Shown: piece after piece, positions 8,602-18,391 of the stretch | Layout of the letters: each line of letters opens with the position of its first letter | Numbering within the stretch: the stretch's first letter is position 1 | Assembly: GCF_047302405.1 (NCBI RefSeq) | Contig: NZ_CP154853.1 | Location: 4,822,947-4,886,946, forward strand | DNA length: 64,000 nucleotides | Source of the DNA: Alkalihalobacillus sp047302405 | Lineage (GTDB): Bacteria > Bacillota > Bacilli > Bacillales > Bacillaceae_D | Reading direction: 5' to 3' | The notes under the pieces: model-generated | Told to the model about the DNA's origin: nothing | The model's input: only the letters and a program-made list of their open reading frames with translations | Databases searched by the model: none | Position numbers and translations under genes: made by a program

Positions 8602-9411
8602 ATGACTAGAGGATTTATTTTTGATTTAGATGGAACGGTTTATTTAGGAGAAAAGGCGATAGAAGGAGCGGCTCAAACAATTAGTGAATTGAAGGAGAAT
8701 GGCGATCGAGTTTTATTTTTATCCAATAAGCCTATTGCTTCACGGCATTCCTATGTTGAAAAGCTTTGGAAAATGGGGATTGTGACAACATTAGATGAAG
8801 TCTTAAACTCGAATTACATTATGGCCAATTACCTTAAAGGGAATTTAGGGAAGGATGAGCACGTTTTGGTCATTGGTGAGGCCCCATTATATGCTGAACT
8901 TGAAGCTCTCTCCATTCCTATTACAAACGATCCTCTAAATGCTAGTTATGTTGTTTTATCATGGGACCGGCAATTTACGTATAAAAAGTTAAATTCAGCT
9001 TATCAGGCATGGCGTAATGGAGCAAAAATTATTGCTACAAATCCTGATAGAACTTGTCCAGTTGAAGGTGGAGAGATACCCGATTGTGGAGCAATGATTG
9101 GTGCCATCGAAGGAGCTACTGGTCAAAAGATAGACTTGGTTGTTGGTAAACCGTCGATATTGATGGCGGATGCAGCCTTAAAAAAACTCGGTCTTGAATA
9201 TTCAAATTGTTATATGGTAGGGGATCGTTTAGAAACAGATATCAAGATGGCCAATGATGTAGGGATTTCAAGTATCCTCGTTTTAACTGGGATCACAACT
9301 AAGGAAATGGCAGAAAAATCGCTCCATAAACCAACTTTTATTCTAGAGAGTATTAAAGAGATTCCAAAGAATATATGTGGGAGCACAAATAATAAGTCTA
9401 TTTTGAAATGA
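8602..9411 (+). CDS. HAD-IIA sugar/glycerol-phosphate phosphatase (NagD/AraL type)
   Basis: A HAD phosphatase of subclass IIA of about 269 residues. Catalytic DLDGTVYLG places the nucleophile at Asp8 and the acid/base at Asp10. Motif II is FLSNKP, the motif III lysine is in VVGKPS, and motif IV is MVGDRLETDI. ATG 8602 was chosen because GGAGGG ends 7 nt upstream; an in-frame TTG at 8587 overlaps that site. Members dephosphorylate sugar phosphates, glycerol phosphate or 4-nitrophenyl phosphate with broad range. Between phoU and a phosphate transporter it may release Pi from imported glycerol phosphate (inference). Confidence 0.82.
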   Translation: MTRGFIFDLDGTVYLGEKAIEGAAQTISELKENGDRVLFLSNKPIASRHSYVEKLWKMGIVTTLDEVLNSNYIMANYLKGNLGKDEHVLVIGEAPLYAELEALSIPITNDPLNASYVVLSWDRQFTYKKLNSAYQAWRNGAKIIATNPDRTCPVEGGEIPDCGAMIGAIEGATGQKIDLVVGKPSILMADAALKKLGLEYSNCYMVGDRLETDIKMANDVGISSILVLTGITTKEMAEKSLHKPTFILESIKEIPKNICGSTNNKSILK

Positions 9412-9548
9412 ACAATTTCTGCCTGACATCCCTATTCTATTTAAATGGCTTTCTAGGAAAAGCACGCTCTTAAATTAATGGAAAATGAAAGCGGGTTCAA
9501 GATTATTTATCCATTAATAGAGAAATGGTTCTGGGAGGAGGGGTTTGT

Positions 9549-11144
9549 ATGATTTGGCCAATGGTTATAGGGGTGTTAGGTGGGATTGGAATTTTTTTAT
9601 ATGGGATGTACATTGCGAGCGAAGGTTTAAAAAAATCAGCATCCCATCACTTGAAGAACTTTTTGAGTAAAGTGACGAAGAACCAATTTTTCGGTTCGCT
9701 TGCAGGTATAACGCTAGCAGCTGTTCTGCAGTCGTCTAGTGCGGCTACTGTTATGGTCGTGGGTTTTGTTAATGCCGGTTTGTTAACGTTAAGGCAAGCG
9801 ATGGGTCTCATGTTAGGCTCGGCAATCGGAACGACGATAACGGTGCAATTAATTGCTTTTAAAATAACGGATTATGCTCTTTTATTTATTGCGCTCGGTG
9901 TGTGTATTTTTTTATTAGGTAAACAGCAAATGAAATCGATAGGAAGTATTGTGTTAGGTTTTGGTTTTGTTTTCTTTGGAATGGCGATTATAACAGATGC
10001 AATGCTGCCGATTCAAAACAATCCAGAATTGACGAATGCCTTTATCTATTTAACCGATAACCTTCTTCTGACTGTTTTAATTGCCTTAATTTTTACAGCG
10101 ATCATTCAAAATAGTGCCGCGGCCATTGCGATTGCGATGACATTAGCGGCAAGTGGTTCACTGACGATAGAAGCTTCGATCGCCATTGTGTACGGGGCGA
10201 ATGTCGGAACGGTCGTAACAGCACTCATTTCAAGTATCAGTTCATCAAAGGATGCTCAAAGAACGGCTGTCGCCCATGCAATTTTTAAAATCATAGGTGT
10301 CTTACTATTTTTGCCCTTTACACAACTATTTGTATATGGACTTGAGGCAATTGGCGGAGGGATTGAACGTCAAATCGCCAATGCTCATACCATTTTTAAT
10401 ATCGTAAATTTACTTGTTTTGTTGCCATTTTGTAATAAATTTGCCGATTGGATGGTTCTTTTGTTGCCGTACAAAGAAAAAGTAACGAAACATATAAAGT
10501 ACTTGGAGAATGAGAGTCTCGAAGTTCCAACGATTGCACTGATTCAAACAAGGAAGGAATTAGGGAATATGGCAAAGTTGATTGATGACCATATGCTCCG
10601 TCATTTTGATGATTTACTTGATGCCCAAAACCCCGTGCATCGTCAAGCTGTGATTCGATATGAGGATAATATTGATGAAATATACAAAAGTATTTATCAC
10701 TACTTGCAAAAAATAACTCAAAAAGATCTTACCGATGAAGAGTCGGAAGAAAGCCTAAAGTATCTGTATATTAACAATCATTTAGAAGGAATTTCTGATT
10801 CATTACAACATATTGCTCTGACAACTACGAAGCTTGAAGGAGCTCAAACGAATTTAAAAGAGTGGGAAGCAAAGGGGATCTCTCATTTATTTGAAGAAGT
10901 ATCAACGAACTATCATATGGTCATAAATGCTTTTGAGGAAAATGATAGGGAAAAAGCGATAGAAATCATTAACCGTAACCCAATCATTTTACGTAAAGAA
11001 AAAGACTTACGGTTCCAACATTTTAATAGTGGCAGTAATCAGAGCAGCCGACTTAGTTCTGTTTATGTAGACATTATGAATGAATTGATCATGCTGAACC
11101 ATCACATTGTCAGTATTTCTTATACGTTAATTGGAATGGTGTAG
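9549..11144 (+). CDS. Na/Pi cotransporter family protein with PhoU-like tail
   Basis: A 531-residue NptA/YjbB-type transporter. Residues about 1-300 contain two inverted Na/Pi repeats with the signature QSSSAATVMVVGFVNAG and the second QNSAAAIAIAMTLAASG. Residues about 330-530 form a soluble helical PhoU-like domain. ATG 9549 follows GGAGGAGG; the longer frame from 9525 would put that site inside the gene. E. coli YjbB exports phosphate, so this protein could vent Pi freed from glycerol phosphate rather than import it. Direction of transport cannot be read from sequence. Confidence 0.87.
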   Translation: MIWPMVIGVLGGIGIFLYGMYIASEGLKKSASHHLKNFLSKVTKNQFFGSLAGITLAAVLQSSSAATVMVVGFVNAGLLTLRQAMGLMLGSAIGTTITVQLIAFKITDYALLFIALGVCIFLLGKQQMKSIGSIVLGFGFVFFGMAIITDAMLPIQNNPELTNAFIYLTDNLLLTVLIALIFTAIIQNSAAAIAIAMTLAASGSLTIEASIAIVYGANVGTVVTALISSISSSKDAQRTAVAHAIFKIIGVLLFLPFTQLFVYGLEAIGGGIERQIANAHTIFNIVNLLVLLPFCNKFADWMVLLLPYKEKVTKHIKYLENESLEVPTIALIQTRKELGNMAKLIDDHMLRHFDDLLDAQNPVHRQAVIRYEDNIDEIYKSIYHYLQKITQKDLTDEESEESLKYLYINNHLEGISDSLQHIALTTTKLEGAQTNLKEWEAKGISHLFEEVSTNYHMVINAFEENDREKAIEIINRNPIILRKEKDLRFQHFNSGSNQSSRLSSVYVDIMNELIMLNHHIVSISYTLIGMV

Positions 11145-11169
11145 AGATTTTTCGCCAAATTCTGAGGAG

Positions 11170-12715
11170 TGACAGTGATCATTCCTGTCAGTGCCCGAAT
11201 GAATCCGATAGCCCTAGCAAACAGGTGGGAAAGGGAATCAAAGAGTCGCAATGAAGCCCGAAGCGATCGAATCAAAGCCGCAAAGGGAATCAAAGAGTCG
11301 CAATGAAGCCCGAAGCAGGTGAATCAGAGCGTGAAAGGGAATCAAAGGGCGTCAATGAAGCCCGAAGCCATCGAATAAAGCCGCGAAGGGAATCAAAGAG
11401 TCGCAATGAAGCCCGAAGCGATCGAATAAAAGCCGCGAAGGGAATCAAAGAGCCGCAATGAAGCCCGAAGCAGGTGAATCAGAGCGTGAAAGGGAATCAA
11501 AGGGCGTCAATGAAGCCCGAAGCCATCGAATCAAAGCCGCAAAGGGAATCAAAGAGCCGTCAATAAATCCCGAAGCAGGTGAATCAGAGCGTGAAAGGGA
11601 ATCAAAGAGTCGCAATGAAGCCCGAAGCCATCGAATCAAAGCGTGAAAGGGAATCAAAGAGCCGCAATGAAGCCCGAAGCGATCGAATAAAAACCGCGAA
11701 GGGAATCAAAGAGCCGCAATGAAGCCCGAAGCCATCGAATCAGAGCGTGAAAGGGAATCAAAGGGCGTCAATGAAGCCCGAAGCAGATGAATCAGAGCGT
11801 GAAAGGGAATCAAAGAGTCGCAATGAAGCCCGAAGCCATCGAATCAGAGCGTGAAAGGGAATCAAAGAGCGTCAATGAAGCCCGAAGCAGGTGAATCAGA
11901 GCGTGAAAGGGAATCAAAGAGTCGCAATGAATCCCAAAGCCATCGAATCAAAGCGTGAAAGGGAATCAAAGAGCCGCAATGAAGCCCGAAGCGATCGAAT
12001 AAAAGCCGCGAAGGGAATCAAAGAGCCGCAATGAAGCCCGAAGCAGATGAATCAAAGCGTGAAAGGGAATCAAAGGGCGTCAATGAAGCCCGAAGCCATC
12101 GAATCAAAGCGTGAAAGGGAATCAAAGGGCGTCAATGAATCCCGAAGCAGGTGAATCAGAGCGTGAAAGGGAATCAAAGAGCGTCAATGAAGCCCGAAGC
12201 AGGTGAATCAGAGCGTGAAAGGGAATCGAAGAGCCGCACTGAATCCCAAAGCCATCGAATCAAAGCCACAAAGGGAATCAAAGAGCCGCAATGAATCCCG
12301 AAGCAGGTGAATCAGAGCGTGAAAGGGAATCAAAGGGCGTCAATGAATCCCGAAGCCATCGAATCAAAGCGTGAAAGGGAATCAAAGAGCCGCAATGAAG
12401 CCCGAAGCGATCGAATAAAAGCCGCGAAGGGAATCAAAGAGCCGCAATGAAGCCCGAAGCGATCGAATAAAAGCCGCGAAGGGAATCAAAGAGCCGCAAT
12501 GAAGCCCGAAGCAGATGAATCAGAGCGTGAAAGGGAATCAAAGGGCGTCAATGAAGCCCGAAGCGATCGAATAAAAGCCGCGAAGGGAATCAAAGAGCCG
12601 CAATGAAGCCCGAAGCAGATGAATCAGAGCGTGAAAGGGAATCAAAGGGCGTCAATGAAGCCCGAAGCCATCGAATAAAAGCCATAAAGGGAACCAAAAG
12701 CGCCCCAAGCATACC
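11170..12715 (+). repeat. tandem array 1: about 29 units of a 52-bp repeat
   Basis: The core GGGAATCAAAG recurs about every 52 bp from about 11233 to 12686, 29 times by eye. A GAAGCCCGAAGC block follows in each unit. Two unit endings alternate irregularly: ...AGGTGAATCAGAGCGTGAAA and ...GATCGAATAAAAGCCGCGAA. Each unit seems built from two related 26-bp halves sharing GAATCANAG. As 52 is not a multiple of 3, no continuous repeat protein results; short open frames inside are by-products. No gene was found in 11145-12950. A degenerate palindrome (GACAG...CCTGTC) precedes the array and a full one follows it. Confidence 0.92.
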
Positions 12716-12716
12716 A

Positions 12717-12762
12717 GGTGACAGGCATCTGTCGAATTCGACAAGTGCCTGTCACTTGTCAA
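12717..12762. repeat. REP-like palindromes bordering array 1 (copy 3)
   Basis: Two overlapping members of the family: one with GGTGACAGGCATCTGTCGAA, then TTCGACAAGTG, 4-nt spacer and CACTTGTC (12737-12760). They lie directly at the downstream edge of the 52-bp array. Confidence 0.75.
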
Positions 12763-12950
12763 CTCTTGGCACCTATTATTTTAAACTGATGTTAAAAATA
12801 GAGCTTGACTTATCTGTTAATTCTGAATATATTGTAATTATCATCATGTATTTGGAGGTGTTCCACTAGTTTTATCTGAAAATGTCTAAATAATTTTTCC
12901 AGTGGAATTAATAATTGTTTCCTGTTATCCAAATCAAAGGGGGAATTTTA

Positions 12951-14543
12951 ATGAAGAGTAAGATGCTTTCTTTACTATTTCTGTTTGTATGTATTGTTTT
13001 AGTGGCATGTGGAGGGACGGATGATACAGCGGGTGACTCGGATAGTGTAGGTGAAGGCTCTAATGACACAACAACTGCCCAATCCGATCGGTCAATTGTG
13101 ATTGCAGTCGCACAAAATTTTTTATCGATGGATCCTCAAAATACAGGAGATGCGAATTCTAGAACCGCCCAGCGCTCGATGTTTGAAGGGTTACTTGGGT
13201 TGGATAAAGACGGAAATATTATTACTGTACTAGCTGAAGATTATGAAATCAGTGATTCGGGGTTGGAATATACGTTTCAGCTTCGGGAGGGCGTAACATT
13301 TCATGATGGAACACCATTTAATGCCGAAGTAGCGAAAGCGAATATTGACCGGATGGCTAATCAAGACAATGGAATTAGGGCAAACCGAAGCTTTGAATTT
13401 GTCGAAGAAACGGTTGTCGTAAATGAGCATGAAATGAAAGTCATCTTATCGCAGCCGTATAGCTCAATGTTAGATAAATTTGCCACATCACAAATGATAA
13501 GTGGCGAGTCTTTGAAACTATCAGATGATGAAATTTCCAAAAATCCAATCGGTACAGGGCCATTTAAATTTGTTTCTTGGGACCAAGGCAGTTCCTTAGT
13601 GGTGGAAGCCTTTGAAGATTATTGGGAAGAGGGATTACCTAAAGTAGCAGGAGTAGAATACCGCCCAACACCTGAAAATGGAACAAGGTTGGCCTTGTTA
13701 AAAACCGGAGAGGCGGACTTTATTTTCCCATACCCGGAACAAAATTTAGCTGAAGCGGAAAACACAAATGATTTTACAGTGGAACTGACACCATCAACGA
13801 TTCAAAACTATGTCACGATGAACACCAATAAAGAGCCGTTTAATGATCCAAAAGTTAGACAAGCGATCAACCATGCGATTGATAATGAAGCGTTTATTAA
13901 CGTCGTGAAATCAGGACTAGGTAATCCATTGGATTCGATTATTACAAAACAAACAAAACATTACGAGCAACAAGGGTTATATGAATATGATCCAGAGAAA
14001 GCCAAAGAACTATTAGCAGAAGCTGGTTATGAAAACGGTTTTAACACGACCATTTGGGGAAATACTTCATCAGATAATATGCGAGGAATGCAATTTATTC
14101 AACAGCAATTAAGTGTGGTTGGGATTGAGGTAGAAGTCATGTCGATGGAAGAAGGAACGTTATCGGAAAAAATTTATGGAGTAGAAGATCCGGATGAGGC
14201 AGAAGTGGACATGTGGTATGTCACATGGGCGGCTTCTCCGAGTGATACCGATCATGCGATTAGACCGTTATTTTCAAGTCAAATGTTTCCTCCATCTGGT
14301 GCCAACTCGGCCTACTATGTGAACGAGGAAGTTACAGAATGGATTAATCAGGCTCGTACATCAGCTGATGAAGCGGAACAAGTGGAACTTTATCAAAGAA
14401 TTCAAGAGCAAATTTATGCAGATGCACCGTGGATTTTCTTAGCGGAAGGTGTTGTAAGTGGAGGAAAACGAGCAGAAGTGGATGGTATTTATAATTTATC
14501 ATCAGGAGCGGTTGAGGTTCGTGAAGCTGAAATAAAGCAGTAA
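12951..14543 (+). CDS. ABC transporter family 5 substrate-binding lipoprotein (DppA/OppA type)
   Basis: A 530-residue family 5 solute-binding protein. Signal peptide with lipobox LVAC (Cys20), followed by an acidic Ser/Asp/Gly linker. The family signature near the N-terminus reads VTFHDGTPFNAEVAKANIDR; later come IGTGPFKF and the typical VRQAINHAID. ATG 12951 follows AAAGGGGG; an upstream in-frame ATG at 12915 lacks a site. It heads a full five-gene importer operon that continues into sugar-metabolism genes, so the ligand may be an oligosaccharide rather than a peptide, as known for several family members. Confidence 0.88.
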   Translation: MKSKMLSLLFLFVCIVLVACGGTDDTAGDSDSVGEGSNDTTTAQSDRSIVIAVAQNFLSMDPQNTGDANSRTAQRSMFEGLLGLDKDGNIITVLAEDYEISDSGLEYTFQLREGVTFHDGTPFNAEVAKANIDRMANQDNGIRANRSFEFVEETVVVNEHEMKVILSQPYSSMLDKFATSQMISGESLKLSDDEISKNPIGTGPFKFVSWDQGSSLVVEAFEDYWEEGLPKVAGVEYRPTPENGTRLALLKTGEADFIFPYPEQNLAEAENTNDFTVELTPSTIQNYVTMNTNKEPFNDPKVRQAINHAIDNEAFINVVKSGLGNPLDSIITKQTKHYEQQGLYEYDPEKAKELLAEAGYENGFNTTIWGNTSSDNMRGMQFIQQQLSVVGIEVEVMSMEEGTLSEKIYGVEDPDEAEVDMWYVTWAASPSDTDHAIRPLFSSQMFPPSGANSAYYVNEEVTEWINQARTSADEAEQVELYQRIQEQIYADAPWIFLAEGVVSGGKRAEVDGIYNLSSGAVEVREAEIKQ

Positions 14544-14572
14544 CATGATTCAACAAGGAGGCGAATTGGACG

Positions 14573-15496
14573 GTGTTTGCATATATCGGTAAACGATTAT
14601 TAGAAACGATTCCAATTCTGTTTGTTGTATCCATCATAATTTTCTTCTTTACTCATTTGATTCCGGGGGACCCAGCCAGACTAGTGGCTGGCCCGGATGC
14701 TACATTAGCAGAAGTAGCACAAATAAGGGAGAATCTTGGTTTGGATCAGCCTGTTTGGAAGCAATATATCGATTATATGGCTGGCCTTTTAACAGGGAAT
14801 TTGGGGCAATCGTTAGTTACAGGTCACGATGTTTCTTCGATGATTGGAGCAAGGTTTTTACCTTCCTTATATTTAACAATTGCTAGTATGGGATGGGCCC
14901 TTGTTATTGGTTTAATTATTGGAACCGTGTCCGCTGTCTTTAAAAATAAATGGCCTGATTATGTTGGAATGATGACAGCTGTATCTGGGATATCGGTACC
15001 GAATTTTTGGCTTGGATTATTGCTGATTCAATTGTTTTCCGTGCAGCTTGGCTGGTTACCAACAGGGGGTTTGGATTCGTGGAAAGGGTATGTTCTGCCA
15101 TCGATTGCACTTGGGGCAGGAATTATGGCGATGGTGGCTCGATTTACTCGTGCTTCTCTGCTAGATACGTTGAAATCAGATTTTATTCGGACGGCACGTT
15201 CAAAAGGATTAAAAGAAACGACATTGATCCCTAAACATGCTTTGAGAAATTCACTTATTCCAGTAGTCACGATTGCTGGTTTACAGTTTGGTTTCTTACT
15301 AGGCGGCTCTGTTGTAGTGGAAACGGTGTTCAACTTTCCAGGGATGGGGCGTCTCTTAATTGATTCGATTGGGTTTAGAGATTACCCGACGATTCAAGCG
15401 TTATTACTCCTTTTCTCATTCTATTTTATTATGGTTAATTTGATTGTTGATTTACTCTATAGTTTATTAAATCCAAAAATCAAGTATGCGGCATAA
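14573..15496 (+). CDS. ABC transporter permease, DppB type
   Basis: A 307-residue permease with six membrane segments. It shows the family start MFAYIGKRLLETIPILFVVS, the periplasmic PGDPARLV motif and the EAA-loop region RTARSKGLKETTLIPKHALR. The GTG start follows AAGGAGG by 11 nt. The end FNFPGMGRLLIDSI is also typical. It pairs with the next gene to form the channel. Confidence 0.9.
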   Translation: MFAYIGKRLLETIPILFVVSIIIFFFTHLIPGDPARLVAGPDATLAEVAQIRENLGLDQPVWKQYIDYMAGLLTGNLGQSLVTGHDVSSMIGARFLPSLYLTIASMGWALVIGLIIGTVSAVFKNKWPDYVGMMTAVSGISVPNFWLGLLLIQLFSVQLGWLPTGGLDSWKGYVLPSIALGAGIMAMVARFTRASLLDTLKSDFIRTARSKGLKETTLIPKHALRNSLIPVVTIAGLQFGFLLGGSVVVETVFNFPGMGRLLIDSIGFRDYPTIQALLLLFSFYFIMVNLIVDLLYSLLNPKIKYAA

Positions 15497-15508
15497 GGAG
15501 GGGTGTTG

Positions 15509-16402
15509 GTGAATCAAACTGAGTTGGAAAATAACCAAAACGTATTAATGAGGCAAACCCCTCGCTCTTCTCCGCTGAAGCAATTTTGGAAAAAATGGTG
15601 TAAACAGAAGGTGGCATTTGTAGCAGGTATATTTATTTTCTTACTTGTCATCGTTGCTTTTTTCGGCTCTTGGATTGCTCCATATGACCCGTATGAGCCA
15701 AATTATAGCAATGTTCTAAGTGGTCCAACTTCAGAACATTTTGCAGGAACGGATGAGTATGGTCGCGATATTTTTAGTCGTTTAATTGTGGGAGCGAAAA
15801 TATCTTTAGGGGTCGGTATTATTTCGATTGTAGCAGGAGGGGTTATCGGAACGATATTAGGGTTAATTAGTGGCTATTTTGGCGGAAAATTGGACCGACT
15901 GATTATGAGGCTCAGTGATATTATGTTTGCGTTTCCAGATATTCTCCTAGCGATTGCGATTATTGCGGTTCTTGGCCCAGGCTTAACGAATGTAGTTATT
16001 GCTCTCTCTATTTTTTCAATCCCGAGTTTTGCTCGTTTAGTTCGTGGGGCTGCTTTAGAGACGAAACAAGCCGAATATGTTGAAGCGGCTCAGTCGATTG
16101 GTGCTTCAAGTGCTCATATCATCTGGAAGCATATTTTGCCGAGTAGTATTGGTGAGTTATTGGTCTATTGTTCGATGCGAATGGGAAATGCCATCTTAGC
16201 AGCGGCAACTTTAAGCTTTTTAGGTTTAGGGGCAAGTCCAGAAACGCCCGATTGGGGAGCAATGCTTAGTATGGGGCGTGACTATATTAGTAGTGCTTCT
16301 CATGTTGTTTTATTTCCTGGCCTCATTTTATTCCTAACGGTTCTAGCTTTTAATTTAGTTGGTGATGGTTTAAGGGATGTGTTTGACCCAAAATCGTCTT
16401 AA
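15509..16402 (+). CDS. ABC transporter permease, DppC type
   Basis: A permease of about 297 residues. It shows the N-terminal IAPYDPYEPN and FAGTDEYGRDIFSRL motifs of DppC/OppC and the coupling loop EYVEAAQSIGASSAHIIWKH. GTG 15509 is preferred because AAGGAGGGG ends at about 15503; starts at 15503 (GTG) or 15506 (TTG) would overlap it. It lies a few bases after the DppB-type gene. Confidence 0.9.
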   Translation: MNQTELENNQNVLMRQTPRSSPLKQFWKKWCKQKVAFVAGIFIFLLVIVAFFGSWIAPYDPYEPNYSNVLSGPTSEHFAGTDEYGRDIFSRLIVGAKISLGVGIISIVAGGVIGTILGLISGYFGGKLDRLIMRLSDIMFAFPDILLAIAIIAVLGPGLTNVVIALSIFSIPSFARLVRGAALETKQAEYVEAAQSIGASSAHIIWKHILPSSIGELLVYCSMRMGNAILAAATLSFLGLGASPETPDWGAMLSMGRDYISSASHVVLFPGLILFLTVLAFNLVGDGLRDVFDPKSS

Positions 16403-16415
16403 GGAGGGAAGGAAG

Positions 16416-17390
16416 ATGGAGAAGATTTTGGAAGTTGATAAGGTGGCAACTCAATTTGTCCAAAATGATCAGCCTTTAACGGTCATACATGATTTGAGCT
16501 TTCATATTAATAAAGGGGAAGTATTAGGACTAGTTGGAGAAAGTGGAAGTGGGAAAAGTGTGACGTCTCTTTCGATATTAAAGCTATTTAAGGGGACGAC
16601 CGGTTCGATTAGTAGTGGAGAAATTAAATATAAAGGAGAATCGATTTCTACTTATAATGAAGCAAAAATGAGAAAGCTTCGTGGCAAACAAATTTCGATG
16701 ATCTTTCAGGAACCGATGACGTCGTTAAACCCAGTTATGAAAATCGGTGAACAGATTGAAGAGATTATTCGCCTGCATATGCCATATGGAAAGAAACAGG
16801 CAAGGGAACATGCCGTGTCGATGTTGAAAAAAGTAGGAATTTCTAGAGCAGAAGATGTGATGAAAGAATACCCGCATCAGCTTTCTGGTGGGATGCGTCA
16901 ACGAGTAATGATCTCGATTGCCTTAGCTTGTTACCCTGAGCTTTTAATTGCCGATGAACCAACAACAGCACTTGATGTGACGATTCAAGCCCAAATTTTA
17001 GAGTTAATGAAAGAAATTCAAAGTGATCTTGGGATGTCGATTTTATTAATTACTCATGACTTAGGGGTTGTCTCTGAAATGTGTGATCGAGTCATTGTGA
17101 TGTATGCTGGGCGTATTGTGGAAGAAGCAAGTGTTGACGAGCTTTTTAACAACCCCAAGCATCCGTACACGCAAGGTTTGATTCAATCAATTCCACAAAT
17201 AGGACAGCGAGTTGAAACGTTATTTAGCATACCAGGCAATGTCCCGCAGCCATCAGATATGCCTCAAGGCTGTAAATTTGCACCAAGATGTAATCAAGTG
17301 ATGTCGATTTGTTCCACAAAAGAGCCACCGCTAACAACGCAAGCTGATAGGAGACGATGTAGCTGCTGGTTATATGAGGAGGGGAGTTAA
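16416..17390 (+). CDS. ABC transporter ATPase, DppD/OppD type
   Basis: A 324-residue ATPase. Walker A GESGSGKS, Q-loop IFQEPM, signature LSGGMRQR, Walker B LLIADEPTTALD and switch His in LITHDLG are all present. The C-terminal Cys-rich extension CKFAPRCNQVMSIC is the Fe-S-like oligopeptide-transporter domain. ATG 16416 follows AAGGAGGGAAGG; an overlapping upstream frame has no site. It overlaps the next ATPase gene by one base (TAATG). Confidence 0.92.
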   Translation: MEKILEVDKVATQFVQNDQPLTVIHDLSFHINKGEVLGLVGESGSGKSVTSLSILKLFKGTTGSISSGEIKYKGESISTYNEAKMRKLRGKQISMIFQEPMTSLNPVMKIGEQIEEIIRLHMPYGKKQAREHAVSMLKKVGISRAEDVMKEYPHQLSGGMRQRVMISIALACYPELLIADEPTTALDVTIQAQILELMKEIQSDLGMSILLITHDLGVVSEMCDRVIVMYAGRIVEEASVDELFNNPKHPYTQGLIQSIPQIGQRVETLFSIPGNVPQPSDMPQGCKFAPRCNQVMSICSTKEPPLTTQADRRRCSCWLYEEGS

Positions 17391-18364
17391 TGGAGGATGT
17401 TTTGTTACGGGTTGAGTCATTAACTAAGTCATTCGAAATGAAGCGTGGACCGTTCAAGAAAAAAGAGAGGTTACGAGCTGTTTCGGATGTTTCACTTTCC
17501 ATAAATAAAGGGGAAACCTACAGCTTAGTAGGAGAAAGTGGTTGTGGGAAATCAACAACGGGTCGATTGTTAAATCAATTAATTACCGCTGATAGTGGGG
17601 AAGTATGGTTAGAAAAAACTGAAATTTCGAAGCTCTCTAGAAAGCAAATCAAACCTTTTAATCGTCGTATTCAAATGGTTTTCCAAGATCCATATGCTTC
17701 ACTAAATCCAAGAATGAAAGTGTTTGAGATTTTAGCCGAACCATTGGATGTCCATTTAAATCTATCAAAAAAAGAAAAAGAGAAAATGATTATGGAAATG
17801 CTAGAAGTGGTGGGCTTAAATGAGTATTCTGCTTACAAGTACCCCCATGAATTTAGCGGCGGACAACGGCAAAGGATTGGCATTGCTAGAGCCCTTATCT
17901 TAAAGCCAGATTTAATTATTGCGGATGAGCCTGTATCCGCATTGGATGTCTCGATTCAATCTCAAATTTTGAACTTATTTAAAGAGCTACAGTCGGAATT
18001 TAATCTTGCGTATTTGTTTATTTCCCATGACTTAAGTGTAGTCGAACATATTAGTGATAAAGTCGCTGTCATGTATTTAGGAAAAATTGTTGAATGTGGT
18101 ACAAAACAAGAAGTATTTGAAAGTCCAAAGCATCCATATACAAAAGCCTTATTATCGGCTGTACCTGTTATAGGGAAAAGAGGTCAAAAAAAAGAAAGAA
18201 TCGTTCTAAAAGGAGATTTACCTAGTCCGGTTAATCCACCAACTGGCTGTCATTTTCATACACGATGTCCATTTGTAATGGAGATTTGCAAAAAGAAAGA
18301 ACCTGTTTTACAAAATGGGGTAAATCATGAGCATCAAGTAGCTTGTCATTTAACAAATGATTAA
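17390..18364 (+). CDS. ABC transporter ATPase, DppF/OppF type
   Basis: A 324-residue second ATPase. Walker A GESGCGKST, signature FSGGQRQR, Walker B LIIADEPVSALD, and the C-terminal CHFHTRCPFVMEIC motif. The start overlaps the upstream stop by one base, so the two ATPases are translationally coupled and expected to form a heterodimer. Confidence 0.92.
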   Translation: MEDVLLRVESLTKSFEMKRGPFKKKERLRAVSDVSLSINKGETYSLVGESGCGKSTTGRLLNQLITADSGEVWLEKTEISKLSRKQIKPFNRRIQMVFQDPYASLNPRMKVFEILAEPLDVHLNLSKKEKEKMIMEMLEVVGLNEYSAYKYPHEFSGGQRQRIGIARALILKPDLIIADEPVSALDVSIQSQILNLFKELQSEFNLAYLFISHDLSVVEHISDKVAVMYLGKIVECGTKQEVFESPKHPYTKALLSAVPVIGKRGQKKERIVLKGDLPSPVNPPTGCHFHTRCPFVMEICKKKEPVLQNGVNHEHQVACHLTND

Positions 18365-18391
18365 TCATTTTAAAAGGGAGAGTGTTAGAAA

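Noticed and set aside
11170..12715. Tandem array as a CRISPR
   Set aside because: Units are contiguous 52-bp repeats without unique spacers, the unit itself varies, and no cas genes are near.
11445..12869. Short open frames inside array 1 as genes
   Set aside because: They arise from the repeat on both strands, have no ribosome sites and stop irregularly because 52 is not a multiple of three.
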